Assembly (NCBI RefSeq): GCF_020616155.1
Contig: NZ_CP085530.1
Location: forward strand, 681,501 to 745,500
DNA: 64,000 nucleotides
Direction: 5' to 3'
DNA from: Vogesella sp. XCS3
GTDB lineage: Bacteria > Pseudomonadota > Gammaproteobacteria > Burkholderiales > Chromobacteriaceae
Below the pieces are notes generated by a model. That model made no database searches. It was not told the DNA's origin and saw only the letters and a list, made by a program, of their open reading frames with translations. Shown one piece after another: positions 52,665 through 61,728 of the stretch. Position 1 is the first letter of the stretch. Every line of letters starts with the position of its first letter. Position numbers and translations under genes: made by a program.

Positions 52665-53165
52665 TTATTCCACACGGATGCGGTTTACCTGCCATACGCA
52701 GCGCGAGTAGATGTCTTTGGTGCGCAGTTCAGGTTTTTTGTCAAAGGGGTACATGATGAATAGTGGCCCTTTATCGCGGATGTTAAGTACTTTGCCGTTA
52801 ATTTTTCGCGCCAGAATAACATCATGTTTTTCCAGGTCGGCCAGTGGGATTTCAGCTGCGTAATCATTCAGCGCGACAACATACAACTTTTTCCCTTTTG
52901 CACCGGTGGCTTTCAGGACATCACGGAAAAGTGGCCCTTCGAAGGTCTGTGCTGTTTTATACCAAGGTGTTTCTACCGTCATTTTTTGTTGTGGCAGCTT
53001 GTCCAGCATAGCCGCGTCAAACTGTGCATCATTGCCGGCATTTTTTTCGGCAATCAGACCCGATACGGTGAGGATAGGGCGGCCGGCTGGCTTGTCGAGA
53101 GCCAGGGCGTTGGCTGAGGATACAACTAGCGCGGCGGCCAGCAAAGTGCGTGCAAACTTCAACAT
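52665..53165 (-). CDS. Periplasmic molybdopterin-oxidoreductase-like sensor protein
   Basis: The 166-residue protein has a Sec signal peptide ([22 protein letters not shown]) and a single domain resembling the small sulfite-oxidase-type molybdopterin-binding fold: [58 protein letters not shown] and [11 protein letters not shown]. The molybdenum-ligating Cys of true SUOX enzymes is not at the usual place, so it may bind a ligand rather than catalyse. It is co-directional with the hybrid kinase 26 bases away, which suggests it feeds a periplasmic signal to that sensor. Confidence 0.78.
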   Translation of the reverse strand: MLKFARTLLAAALVVSSANALALDKPAGRPILTVSGLIAEKNAGNDAQFDAAMLDKLPQQKMTVETPWYKTAQTFEGPLFRDVLKATGAKGKKLYVVALNDYAAEIPLADLEKHDVILARKINGKVLNIRDKGPLFIMYPFDKKPELRTKDIYSRCVWQVNRIRVE

Positions 53166-53368
53166 GCTTGTGCTCCTTGGTTGTGAATAAGCACTTCATT
53201 ATGAACTGTAGCGACTAAAATTCACCCTGTTAGTACCGAGATATCTGTGTTTGCTTGATGGATATCTATAAGTATCATAATGGTATTGTTGACAATGCAC
53301 TGCAACGGCATATTGTTGTAGATGTGGCACCTTTCGATAAAACACTTATACGGATAGCAAAGTTTGCC

Positions 53369-54373
53369 ATGAGAATGACAGTGTTGATTGTCGACGACAA
53401 TCCGGCCAACCTGATGGTGATGCGCCACCTGGTTGGCCGCATACAAGACTGTGAGCCGCTCACCATGCAGGACGCCCCGGCTGCGCTGGCATGGTGCGCT
53501 AGCAATACGCCAGACCTGATCCTGACCGATTACATGATGCCCGGCATGGATGGGCTGGCATTTATTCATGCCCTGCGTGCCATGCCCCACATCCACGATA
53601 TTCCTATCATCATGGTTACCACCAGTGATATGAAAGCCGTGCGTCAGAGCGCGCTGGAAAGCGGCTCTACCGATTTTCTTACCAAGCCGCTGGACCCGCC
53701 GGAAACCCGTGCCCGTATCCAGAACTTGCTGCAGCTGCGCCGGGCCCAGCGCCAACTGCGCGAGGTCGCCGCGCAAGACCTGGTGATTCGCCTGTCACAC
53801 ATTGCCGAATCGCGCGACCCGGAAACCGGTCGCCACATCGAGCGCATGGCCTACTATGCGCGCATTATTGCCAGCGGCCTGCGGCTGGGGCCGGAAATCG
53901 AAGAGCGCATATTTCTGGCAGCACCCATGCACGATATCGGCAAGGTGGCGATTCCGGATCATATTCTGCTCAAGCCAGGCAAACTCACTCCTGAAGAATT
54001 CGACATCATGAAAACCCACCCCACGCGGGGGGCAGAGTTCTTGCAGGACAGCGAGTTGCCGCTGTTGCGTATGGCTTACGATATTGCGCTGGGGCACCAC
54101 GAGAAATTTGATGGTAGCGGCTACCCGCAAGGTTTGTGTGGTGAGGCCATACCATTGGCCGCACGCATTGTGGCAGTGGCGGATGTATTCGACGCCCTGA
54201 CCTCGGCACGGCCCTACAAAGCTGCCTGGGAGGTTGCGCGGGCGCTGGAGTTTATGGAAAGTCAGCGCGGTCTGCATTTTGACCCCAAGGTGCTGGATGC
54301 TTTCTTGGCCAACCTGGAACAGGTGCTGGATATCCAGACCCGCTTGCGCGACGAGCCGGCAGCCTCCGACTGA
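53369..54373 (+). CDS. Response regulator with HD-GYP c-di-GMP phosphodiesterase domain
   Basis: From ATG 53369 the protein has 334 residues. An N-terminal receiver starts TVLIVDDNPANLMV, with the phospho-Asp in LILTDYMMPGMDG and Lys in FLTKPLDP. It is followed by an HD-GYP domain with MHDIGKVAIPDHIL and GHHEKFDGSGYPQG, the full catalytic motif set. It should degrade c-di-GMP when phosphorylated. It is divergent from the periplasmic protein and hybrid kinase genes, a typical arrangement for one signalling unit. The 203 bases between hold both promoters. Confidence 0.93.
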   Translation: MRMTVLIVDDNPANLMVMRHLVGRIQDCEPLTMQDAPAALAWCASNTPDLILTDYMMPGMDGLAFIHALRAMPHIHDIPIIMVTTSDMKAVRQSALESGSTDFLTKPLDPPETRARIQNLLQLRRAQRQLREVAAQDLVIRLSHIAESRDPETGRHIERMAYYARIIASGLRLGPEIEERIFLAAPMHDIGKVAIPDHILLKPGKLTPEEFDIMKTHPTRGAEFLQDSELPLLRMAYDIALGHHEKFDGSGYPQGLCGEAIPLAARIVAVADVFDALTSARPYKAAWEVARALEFMESQRGLHFDPKVLDAFLANLEQVLDIQTRLRDEPAASD

Positions 54374-54392
54374 CCTGGCTCTTTTATGGTGA

Positions 54393-54420
54393 AACCACCT
54401 GCATTGCAGGTGGTTTTTTT
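54393..54420 (+). terminator. Terminator of the HD-GYP gene
   Basis: A 10-bp perfect stem (AACCACCTGC/GCAGGTGGTT, loop ATT) runs into seven T residues, 19 bases after the stop. Confidence 0.9.
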
Positions 54421-54602
54421 ATGCCTGCTGGGTGCGACCATGATGGTGATATGCCTGAACCCAAGGCATCCAAACTTGCCAAATAACCAAAAAGAATAAA
54501 GATTTCGTATTATATTATTTTTTGTATCCAATCGATCACTATAGACTGCGCCCATATTTATCAAAACCTGCTGCGTCAACGCTAGCGGGGCTAGGGCAAG
54601 GC

Positions 54603-55613
54603 ATGATCGAAGTACAGAGCATCAGCAAACACTACCAGCACGGCGGCAAGACCGTGGCCGCGCTGGATAACGTCAGCCTGCAGATTGCCAGTGGCGAAAT
54701 CTACGGCATCATCGGCCGCTCCGGCGCTGGCAAAAGCACGCTGATCCGCTGCCTGAATCTGCTGGAGCGGCCGGACAGCGGCCACGTCAGCCTGCATGGC
54801 GAAGACATCACCCGCCTGGGCGAACGTGCCCTGCAGCAGCGCCGCCAGCGCATCGGCATGGTGTTCCAGCATTTCAACCTGCTGCGCTCGCGCACCGTTG
54901 CGGCCAACGTGCGCTTCCCGCTGGAGTTGGCCGGTGGCCAAAGCCCGGCGCAGATGGATGCCCGCGTGGACGAGCTACTGGCGCTAGTCGGCCTGCAAGA
55001 TCACAAACACAAGCGCCCGTCGCAGCTGTCGGGCGGCCAGAAGCAGCGCGTCGGCATTGCCCGGGCACTGGCCAATCACCCCGACCTGTTGCTGTGCGAC
55101 GAGGCCACCAGCGCGCTGGACCCGGAAACCACCGACGCCATCCTGGCGCTGCTGGCCGACATCAACCGCCAGCTGGGCCTGACCATTGTGCTGATTACCC
55201 ACGATATGCGCGTCATCCGCCAGCTGTGCGATAGCGTGGCGGTGTTGGACCACGGTCGTGTAGTGGAGCAGGGCAAGGTGCTGGACGTGTTCCTGGCACC
55301 GCAGCACGCGGTGACGCAAAGCCTGCTGGCGGAAACCGGCATGGGGCAGGGGGCACTGCAAGGCATCTGGCGCCAGCGTGTTGCCACGCCAGTGATCAAA
55401 CTCACCTTTGTGGGTGAGCCAACGCTGCAGCCGGTGCTGGACAAGGTTGGCCGCGAGGTGGGTCTGCGCGTCAACCTGCTGTCCGGCACGCTATCGGAAA
55501 TCAAGGACACCCCGTTTGGCCAGCTGTTGGCCGGTGTAGTGGCGTCGGATGTAGACGTGTCGGCCCTGCCGGCCATCTTTGCCCGCGAGGGTGTGCGTTG
55601 CGAGGTGCTGTAA
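54603..55613 (+). CDS. metN: Methionine ABC transporter ATP-binding protein
   Basis: The 336-residue protein has the Walker A GRSGAGKST, signature LSGGQKQRVGIARAL, Walker B LLLCDEATSALDPET and a C-terminal NIL regulatory domain (about 260-336, VIKLTFVGEPTLQPVLDKVGREVG) that senses methionine. It energises D/L-methionine import. ATG 54603 gives the conserved MIEVQSISKHYQ opening. The upstream 230 bases are very A/T-rich near 54480-54540 and hold the promoter. metI follows without a gap. Confidence 0.95.
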   Translation: MIEVQSISKHYQHGGKTVAALDNVSLQIASGEIYGIIGRSGAGKSTLIRCLNLLERPDSGHVSLHGEDITRLGERALQQRRQRIGMVFQHFNLLRSRTVAANVRFPLELAGGQSPAQMDARVDELLALVGLQDHKHKRPSQLSGGQKQRVGIARALANHPDLLLCDEATSALDPETTDAILALLADINRQLGLTIVLITHDMRVIRQLCDSVAVLDHGRVVEQGKVLDVFLAPQHAVTQSLLAETGMGQGALQGIWRQRVATPVIKLTFVGEPTLQPVLDKVGREVGLRVNLLSGTLSEIKDTPFGQLLAGVVASDVDVSALPAIFAREGVRCEVL

Positions 55614-56291
55614 ATGCTGGATTTTGACTGGAACCTGCTGCTGGAAATCGACTGGGTCGAAATCGGCGAAGCCACGCTGGATACCCTCACCATGCTGGGC
55701 GTGTCGATGCTGTTTACCGTGCTGGCCGGCCTGCCGCTGGGCGTGTTGCTGTTCATCTCGGCGCCGGGGCAGCTGCGTGCCCGCCCACGTCTGTACGCGG
55801 TGCTGTCCTTCCTGGTAAACGTGCTGCGCTCGCTGCCGTTTGTCATTCTGCTGATCGTGCTGATGCCGTTTACCCTGTTGCTGGTAGGTACTTCTATCGG
55901 CGTGGCTGGTGCCATCGTGCCGCTGGTGGTTGGTGCCGTGCCGTTTTTTGCCCGACTGGTTGAAAACGTGCTGCGTGAAGTGGACCGTGGCGTGATCGAA
56001 GCCAGCCAGTCCATGGGCGCGCGCTTGCCGCATATCATGTTCAAGGTGCTGCTGCCGGAATCGCTGCCTGGCCTGATCGGCGCGGCTACCGTTACCGCCG
56101 TGGCGCTGGTGGGCTACACAGCCATGTCCGGTGTAATCGGCGGTGGCGGCCTGGGTGACCTGGCCATCCGCTACGGCTACCAGCGCTTCCAGACCGAAAT
56201 CATGATCGTCACTGTGGTACTGCTTTTGGCCTTGGTGCAAGGCCTGCAGTCGGCCGGTGACAGCCTGGTACGCCGCTGTCGCTTCGACTAA
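55614..56291 (+). CDS. metI: Methionine ABC transporter permease
   Basis: The 225-residue inner-membrane protein has five or six hydrophobic segments and the permease signature (EAA loop) in VDRGVIEASQSMGARLPHIMFKVLLPESLPGL, typical of MetI/D-methionine permeases. Its ATG follows the metN stop directly, so the two are coupled. Two subunits form the channel with two MetN and MetQ. Confidence 0.95.
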   Translation: MLDFDWNLLLEIDWVEIGEATLDTLTMLGVSMLFTVLAGLPLGVLLFISAPGQLRARPRLYAVLSFLVNVLRSLPFVILLIVLMPFTLLLVGTSIGVAGAIVPLVVGAVPFFARLVENVLREVDRGVIEASQSMGARLPHIMFKVLLPESLPGLIGAATVTAVALVGYTAMSGVIGGGGLGDLAIRYGYQRFQTEIMIVTVVLLLALVQGLQSAGDSLVRRCRFD

Positions 56292-56386
56292 CTACATGTT
56301 TTAACGCCATTCAACCTGCTGTGCCCCGTATGCCCGCGCCGATCCGGCCGGGCAGGGGGAAGACTTTCTCTCAAAAAGGAAAAACC

Positions 56387-57175
56387 ATGACCCGCATCAG
56401 CAAACTGGCCGCCGCCGTTGGCCTGGCCGCCATCGCCTTTGCCGCTCAGGCAGAAAACGTGAAACTGACCGTGGCCGCCTCCCCGGTACCGCACGCCGAG
56501 ATCCTGGAAGCGCTGAAACCTGCGCTGGCCAAGCAGGGCGTGGACCTGGAAGTAAAAGTATTCAACGACTACGTACTGCCGAACACCCAGGTGCAGGAAA
56601 AGCAGCTGGATGCCAACTTCTTCCAGCACATTCCTTACCTGGACAAGTTCAACAAAGACCGCGGCACCACGCTGGTGGTAGCCAGCAAGCCGGTACACAT
56701 CGAGCCGTTTGCCGCCTACTCGGCCAAATTCAAGAAAGTAGCCGACCTGCCTAAGGGCGCCACCGTAGCCATTCCGAACGACCCGACCAACGCCGGCCGT
56801 GCGCTGCTGCTGCTGGATCAGGGCGGCGTGATCAAGCTGAAAGACCGCAAGAATCTGTACCCGACCAAGAAAGATATTGCGGCCAACCCGAAAGACCTGA
56901 AGCTGAAAGAGCTGGAAGCTGCCACCCTGCCGCGCGTGCTGAACCAGGTAGATCTGGCGTTGATCAACGCCAACTACGCGCTGGAAGCCAAGCTGAACCC
57001 GAAAAAAGACGGCCTGTTTGCCGAAACCACCTCGCCGTACGCCAACCTGCTGGTGGCACGCAAGGACAACGTAAACAGCCCGGCGATCAAGAAACTGGCT
57101 GCTGCGCTGACCAGCCCGGAAGCCAAGAAGTTCATCGAGAGCAAGTATCAGGGTGCCGTGGTACCGGCATTCTGA
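56387..57175 (+). CDS. metQ: Methionine-binding protein MetQ, soluble form
   Basis: The 262-residue protein starts at ATG 56387 behind AAAAAGGA. It matches the MetQ/NlpA family in NVKLTVAASPVPHAEILE, ANFFQHIPYLDKFN, IPNDPTNAGRALLLLDQGG and INANYALEAKLNP. The signal peptide ends AFAAQAEN with no lipobox cysteine, so the protein should be cleaved by signal peptidase I and float free in the periplasm, whereas E. coli MetQ is a lipoprotein. It is the last gene of metNIQ. Confidence 0.94.
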   Translation: MTRISKLAAAVGLAAIAFAAQAENVKLTVAASPVPHAEILEALKPALAKQGVDLEVKVFNDYVLPNTQVQEKQLDANFFQHIPYLDKFNKDRGTTLVVASKPVHIEPFAAYSAKFKKVADLPKGATVAIPNDPTNAGRALLLLDQGGVIKLKDRKNLYPTKKDIAANPKDLKLKELEAATLPRVLNQVDLALINANYALEAKLNPKKDGLFAETTSPYANLLVARKDNVNSPAIKKLAAALTSPEAKKFIESKYQGAVVPAF

Positions 57176-57230
57176 TGCTGATGCTGGCGGGTAGCCTGCG
57201 GGCTACTGCCGGTTGAAACAGGGGCAAACA

Positions 57231-57264
57231 CCAAGGGCCTGTCGCCAAAGCGACAGGCCCTTGG
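57231..57264 (+). terminator. Strong hairpin behind metQ
   Basis: A perfect 15-bp stem (CCAAGGGCCTGTCGC and its complement, loop CAAA) 55 bases after metQ. The T tract is poor (TCTTGG). Bases 57265-57522 before trpG contain no gene and presumably its promoter. Confidence 0.7.
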
Positions 57265-57522
57265 TCTTGGTGCCTCATGGCGACAGCCTGGGCGTGTGAT
57301 GCATCTGCTGACTGTGGCTCAAGCGGCGTGACCGGTGCTTATTGCGGGGTTTGCCTCTCATGAAAGGCACGCTGTTTGTGGTATGGTACGGATGCGAAAA
57401 ATTTCAGGACGGTGCAATACGGGCTGACACACGCCGCCGGTCATTCTGGCGGGTATGAATGCGTGCTGGTGCATGGCAGCGAGTGTTGCACTGTCCTTTA
57501 AAATCAAAGGTTTGAAGCCACT

Positions 57523-58092
57523 ATGCTATTGATGATCGATAACTACGATTCCTTTACTTACAACCTGGTGCAGTACTTTGGCGAGCTGGGGCAAGAGGTA
57601 AAGGTTTTCCGTAATGATGAAATCACGCTGCAGGAAATCGAAGCGCTGAATCCGCAGTATCTGGTGTTATCACCAGGCCCGTGTACACCGAATGAGGCGG
57701 GTATTTCGGTACCGGCCATCCATCATTTTGCCGGCAAGCTGCCTATCATGGGCGTGTGTCTGGGGCACCAGAGTATCGGCCAGGCGTTCGGTGGCAAGAT
57801 CATTCATGCCAAGCAGCTGATGCATGGCAAGGTGTCGCCGGTGTCGCACCATAATGTGGGCATGTTCCGTGATCTGCCTAATCCTGTGACCTGCACGCGC
57901 TACCATTCGCTGGTGATCGAGCGCGAAACCTTGCCGGAGTGCCTGGAAATCACCGCCTGGACCGAAGATGGCGAGATCATGGGTGTGCGCCACAAAACCC
58001 TGCCTATCGAGGGCGTGCAGTTCCACCCTGAGTCCATCCTGACCGAGCACGGTCACCAGATGCTGCAAAACTTCCTTACCGAATTTGCCTGA
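57523..58092 (+). CDS. trpG: Anthranilate/aminodeoxychorismate synthase glutamine amidotransferase
   Basis: The 189-residue class I amidotransferase reads [23 protein letters not shown]. It has the [12 protein letters not shown] loop, the nucleophile Cys in [16 protein letters not shown], and the His-Glu pair in [14 protein letters not shown]. It supplies ammonia from glutamine to TrpE, and in many bacteria also to PabB. trpE is not in the window; trpD follows after 31 bases. Confidence 0.95.
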   Translation: MLLMIDNYDSFTYNLVQYFGELGQEVKVFRNDEITLQEIEALNPQYLVLSPGPCTPNEAGISVPAIHHFAGKLPIMGVCLGHQSIGQAFGGKIIHAKQLMHGKVSPVSHHNVGMFRDLPNPVTCTRYHSLVIERETLPECLEITAWTEDGEIMGVRHKTLPIEGVQFHPESILTEHGHQMLQNFLTEFA

Positions 58093-58123
58093 GCCGTTTA
58101 CGACCTATTGCCGGAGATAATGC

Positions 58124-59149
58124 ATGATCACACCGCAGGCCGCGCTTAACCGCCTGATCGACCAGAACGAACTGTTTCACGACGAAATGCTGGACCTGAT
58201 GCGCCAGATCATGCGGGGCGAAGTGCCGCCATCGCTGATTGCCGCCATCCTGATCGGCCTGCGCGTCAAGACAGAAAGCGTGTCGGAAATTGCGGCGGCC
58301 GCGCAGGTAATGCGCGAGTTTGCCACCCAGGTGCCGGTGAGCCAGCGCGACCATCTGGTGGATACCTGCGGGACCGGTGGTGACAAGAGCCACACCTTCA
58401 ATATTTCCACCACCGCGGCCTTTGTCAGTGCGGCCGCTGGGGCGCGCGTGGCCAAGCATGGCGGGCGCTCGGTATCGTCCAGCTCCGGCAGTGCCGATGT
58501 GCTGGAAGCGCTGGGTGTGAACCTGAACCTGAATGCCGGGCAAGTGGCGCGTTGTATCGACGAAATCGGCGTGGGCTTCATGTTCGCCCCCAATCACCAT
58601 ACGGCCATGAAGTACGTGGCCCCTGTGCGCAAGGAATTGGGCGTACGTACCATCTTCAATATTCTGGGCCCGCTCACCAACCCTGCGGGTGCGCCGAATC
58701 AGGTTATGGGCGTGTTCCACCCCGACCTGGTGGGCATCCAGGCACGTGTGCTGCGCGAGCTGGGCAGCGAGCATGTGATGATCGTGCATGGTTGTGACGG
58801 GCTGGACGAAATTACATTGTCTGGCGACACCCGTGTGGCGGAGCTGAAGGATGGCGTGATCATTGATTACGCGCTTAACCCTGCCGACTTTGGTTTGTCG
58901 CAGGCGCCGCTATCGGCGATTCGAGCCGAGAGTGCCGATGCTTCCAGGCAATTCTTGCTGGATGTGCTCGCCGGCGAGCCCGGCCCGGCGCGCGATATCG
59001 TGCTGTTGAATGCCGGTGCAGCCATCTATACCGCCGGCGTGGCCGGCTCCCTGGCCGACGGCGTACAGGCAGCGGCCGCAGCGATTGATAGCGGTGCGGC
59101 ACGCGCCAAGCTCGACGCGCTAGTGAAGCTCAGTCAAAATATCGCCTAA
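58124..59149 (+). CDS. trpD: Anthranilate phosphoribosyltransferase
   Basis: The 341-residue protein has the PRPP-binding motif [22 protein letters not shown], the [21 protein letters not shown] segment, and [22 protein letters not shown], all TrpD hallmarks. It joins anthranilate to PRPP in tryptophan synthesis and is co-transcribed with trpG. The following enzyme in the pathway, trpC, is 47 kb away at 10.8-11.6 kb. Confidence 0.97.
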   Translation: MITPQAALNRLIDQNELFHDEMLDLMRQIMRGEVPPSLIAAILIGLRVKTESVSEIAAAAQVMREFATQVPVSQRDHLVDTCGTGGDKSHTFNISTTAAFVSAAAGARVAKHGGRSVSSSSGSADVLEALGVNLNLNAGQVARCIDEIGVGFMFAPNHHTAMKYVAPVRKELGVRTIFNILGPLTNPAGAPNQVMGVFHPDLVGIQARVLRELGSEHVMIVHGCDGLDEITLSGDTRVAELKDGVIIDYALNPADFGLSQAPLSAIRAESADASRQFLLDVLAGEPGPARDIVLLNAGAAIYTAGVAGSLADGVQAAAAAIDSGAARAKLDALVKLSQNIA

Positions 59150-59213
59150 TGCCATCCGCAAGCTGCCTTGCGGCACTTGCGGCCAACCTTGCCTTATAGA
59201 TGCCTTTATATTC

Positions 59214-60587
59214 ATGACTATCGCTCAATCCATTTTCAAAGCCTACGACATTCGCGGCGTGGTGGGTGACACCCTCACCGCCGACGCAGCTTTCCTGATT
59301 GGCCGTGCCATTGGTAGTGAAGCACGCCTGCGCAATGTGTCTGCCATCTGTATCGGCCGCGATGGCCGCTTGTCCGGCCCCGAACTATCTGGCCGCCTGT
59401 CTGACGGTATTCGTGCTGCCGGTGTGGACGTGATCGACGTTGGCCGTGTGGCGACGCCGATGCTGTATTTTGCCGCTTACCAGCTGGAAACCTACTCTGG
59501 CGTGATGGTAACCGGCAGCCACAATCCGCCGGACTACAACGGTTTCAAAATGATGCTGGACGGCGATACGCTGGCGGGCGACTGGATCCAGACCTTGTAC
59601 CAGCGCATCGTGAACAACGATTTTGCCGAAGGCGAGGGCGCTTACCGTACGCACGATATTGCCGAGGCTTACCATCAGCGCATCATTGGCGACATCAAGC
59701 TGGCACGCCCGATGAAGGTGATCGTGGACTGCGGTAACGGCGTGCCGGGTGATTTTGCCCCGCGCCTGTTCAAAGACCTGGGCTGCGAGGTACACGAGCT
59801 GTTCTGCGAAGTAGACGGCCACTTTCCCAACCATCACCCGGACCCTGCCAAGCCGGAAAACCTGCAAGACGTGATTCGCGCCCTGCAGGAAACCGACGCG
59901 GAAATCGGCCTGGCGTTTGACGGTGATGGCGACCGCCTGGGCGTGGTGACCAAAGACGGCAACATTATCTGGCCAGACCGCCAGCTGATGCTGTTTGCCC
60001 AGGACGTCCTGAGCCGCCAGCCTGGCGCCAAAATCATCTACGACGTGAAATGCACCCGCTTGCTGGCGCCGGCCATCCAGGCTGCCGGTGGTGTGCCGAT
60101 GATTAACCGTACCGGCCACAGCTTCATGAAAGCGGCGCTGAAGGCCAACCCCGATGCGGGCATGGCGGGTGAAATGTCCGGCCACGTGTTCTTCAAAGAG
60201 CGCTGGTATGGTTTTGACGACGGCCTGTATACCGGCGCGCGTCTGCTGGAGATTCTGTCCAAGGTGGCCGACCCGTCTGCCGTGCTGAACGCGCTGCCTA
60301 ATGCACTGTCCACGCCGGAGCTGAACCTGAAAACCGCCGAGGGTGAAAACCACAGCCTGATCGCCAAGCTGCAGGAAACAGCCCAGTTTGACGGTGCGCA
60401 GGACATCATTACCATCGATGGCCTGCGGGTAGAGTACGCAGACGGCTTTGGCCTGATGCGCGCTTCCAATACCACGCCGGTGATCGTATTGCGCTTCGAA
60501 GCCGACAACGAAGCGGCGCTGGCGCGCATCCAGAACGATTTCCGTCGTGTTCTGGCGCAGGAAACCAGCGCAACACTGCCGTTCTAG
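59214..60587 (+). CDS. Phosphomannomutase/phosphoglucomutase
   Basis: The 457-residue protein is an AlgC/ManB-type alpha-D-phosphohexomutase. FKAYDIRGVVGD opens the chain, the phospho-Ser lies in TGSHNPPDYNG, the metal loop is FDGDGDRLG, the sugar-binding segment is AGEMSGHVFFKERW, and the phosphate site is in MRASNTTPVIVLRF. It interconverts hexose 1- and 6-phosphates for lipopolysaccharide and capsule precursors. It begins 64 bases after trpD; an interspersed repeat core (59179) lies between them. Confidence 0.93.
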   Translation: MTIAQSIFKAYDIRGVVGDTLTADAAFLIGRAIGSEARLRNVSAICIGRDGRLSGPELSGRLSDGIRAAGVDVIDVGRVATPMLYFAAYQLETYSGVMVTGSHNPPDYNGFKMMLDGDTLAGDWIQTLYQRIVNNDFAEGEGAYRTHDIAEAYHQRIIGDIKLARPMKVIVDCGNGVPGDFAPRLFKDLGCEVHELFCEVDGHFPNHHPDPAKPENLQDVIRALQETDAEIGLAFDGDGDRLGVVTKDGNIIWPDRQLMLFAQDVLSRQPGAKIIYDVKCTRLLAPAIQAAGGVPMINRTGHSFMKAALKANPDAGMAGEMSGHVFFKERWYGFDDGLYTGARLLEILSKVADPSAVLNALPNALSTPELNLKTAEGENHSLIAKLQETAQFDGAQDIITIDGLRVEYADGFGLMRASNTTPVIVLRFEADNEAALARIQNDFRRVLAQETSATLPF

Positions 60588-60592
60588 GCGAT

Positions 60593-60613
60593 AATCGCGG
60601 CCTAGCCGCGATT
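60593..60613 (+). terminator. Hairpin behind the hexomutase gene
   Basis: A 9-bp stem (AATCGCGGC/GCCGCGATT, loop CTA) five bases after the stop, without a T tract. A second hairpin with T residues follows at 60640. Confidence 0.5.
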
Positions 60614-60639
60614 GCCCCCGGGCATGCATGAACAAGACC

Positions 60640-60664
60640 AAAGGTTGGCTGCGGCCAACCTTTT
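60640..60664 (+). terminator. Terminator built from an inverted interspersed-repeat pair
   Basis: AAAGGTTGGC (60640-60649) pairs with GCCAACCTTT (60654-60663), loop TGCG, followed by a T. The right arm is an exact repeat core (60651-60660) and the left arm a partial one. It is one of three places where the repeat builds a stem behind a gene. Confidence 0.7.
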
Positions 60665-60711
60665 ATCATGGGTAGCGCCAACAGGGCGCTACCGAACAGA
60701 AAGGACACCCG

Positions 60712-61656
60712 ATGTACGCTGAAGCCGCCAGTACTTTCCAGACCGTACGCGACCTGCTGCGCTTTGCCGTGTCGCGTTTTAATGAGGCTGAGCTGACTTA
60801 TGGCCACGGCACCAGCAACGCCTACGACGAAGCGGCTTACCTGATTCTGTCCACGCTGAAGCTGCCTATCCAGCAGCTGGAGCCGTATCTGGATGCCCGT
60901 TTGCTGCCGTCCGAAGTGCAGGATGTGCTTGGCCGCATCCAGCGCCGTGCCGAAGAGCGCGTGCCGGTAGCCTACCTGACTAACGAAGCGTGGCAGGGTG
61001 AGTTCAACTTCTATGTGGATGAGCGCGTGATCGTGCCGCGCAGTTTCATCTACGAGCTGATGGGCGAACCGCTGGCACCGTGGATCGAACACCCGGAGCT
61101 GGTTCACCGCGCCCTGGATCTGTGCACCGGTTCTGGCTGCCTGGCTATCCAGCTGGCGCATCATTACCCGGATGCCGAGATCGATGCGGTAGACATCTCG
61201 CTGGACGCGCTGGAAGTGGCCAGCATCAATATCCAGAACTACGGTCTGGAAGAGCGTATCCAGCTGATCCATAGCGACCTGGTAGAAGGCCTGGAAGAGC
61301 CATACGACCTGATTATCTCCAACCCGCCTTATGTGGATGCGCCGTCGGTAGAAGCGCTGCCGCAGGAGTATCTGCACGAGCCGGAGCTGGCGCTGGGTTC
61401 GGGTGAGGATGGCCTGGATGCCACCCACGTGATTCTGCAAAACGCGGCGCGACTGCTGACCCCGGGCGGCGTGCTGCTGGTCGAGATCGGCCATAACCGC
61501 GACGTGCTGGAAGCCTCCTACCCGAGCCTGCCGTTCATGTGGATGGAAACCCAAAGCGGTGATGGCTTTGTGTTCTTGCTGACACGTGAAGACCTGGTGG
61601 CTGCCGGTATGGGCGACCCGATGAACGACGACGACTTTGCTGACGACGACATCTAA
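60712..61656 (+). CDS. prmB: Ribosomal protein L3 glutamine methyltransferase
   Basis: The 314-residue SAM enzyme has the PrmB N-terminal helical domain and then ERVPVAYLTNEAWQGEFNFYVDERVIVPRS, the SAM loop LDLCTGSGCLAI, VDISLDALEVA, and the catalytic NPPY in LIISNPPYVDAPS. The text YLTNEAWQGEFNFYV separates PrmB from PrmC. It methylates the GGQ-like glutamine of L3. A C-terminal acidic tail (MNDDDFADDDI) is slightly longer than usual. Confidence 0.95.
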   Translation: MYAEAASTFQTVRDLLRFAVSRFNEAELTYGHGTSNAYDEAAYLILSTLKLPIQQLEPYLDARLLPSEVQDVLGRIQRRAEERVPVAYLTNEAWQGEFNFYVDERVIVPRSFIYELMGEPLAPWIEHPELVHRALDLCTGSGCLAIQLAHHYPDAEIDAVDISLDALEVASINIQNYGLEERIQLIHSDLVEGLEEPYDLIISNPPYVDAPSVEALPQEYLHEPELALGSGEDGLDATHVILQNAARLLTPGGVLLVEIGHNRDVLEASYPSLPFMWMETQSGDGFVFLLTREDLVAAGMGDPMNDDDFADDDI

Positions 61657-61684
61657 GCCGTCTGCAAGGTTGGCCGCAAAAATA

Positions 61685-61712
61685 AAACCCCGCTACGCGT
61701 AGCGGGGTTTTT
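61685..61712. terminator. Bidirectional terminator between prmB and map
   Basis: AAACCCCGCTA and TAGCGGGGTTT arms around CGCG, with A residues before and five T residues after. It lies between convergent genes, directly behind an interspersed repeat core (61669-61678). Confidence 0.9.
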
Positions 61713-61728
61713 CATGGTGCCGTGTGGC

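Noticed and set aside
54421..54602. A SAM or methionine riboswitch before metN
   Set aside because: The region is short and A/T-rich, and I see none of the conserved helices of a SAM riboswitch.
10797..59149. Splitting of a trp operon by island insertion
   Set aside because: trpC and trpGD are 46 kb apart on opposite strands with many core genes between them, so the island alone cannot explain the separation; dispersed trp genes are usual in Neisseriales.
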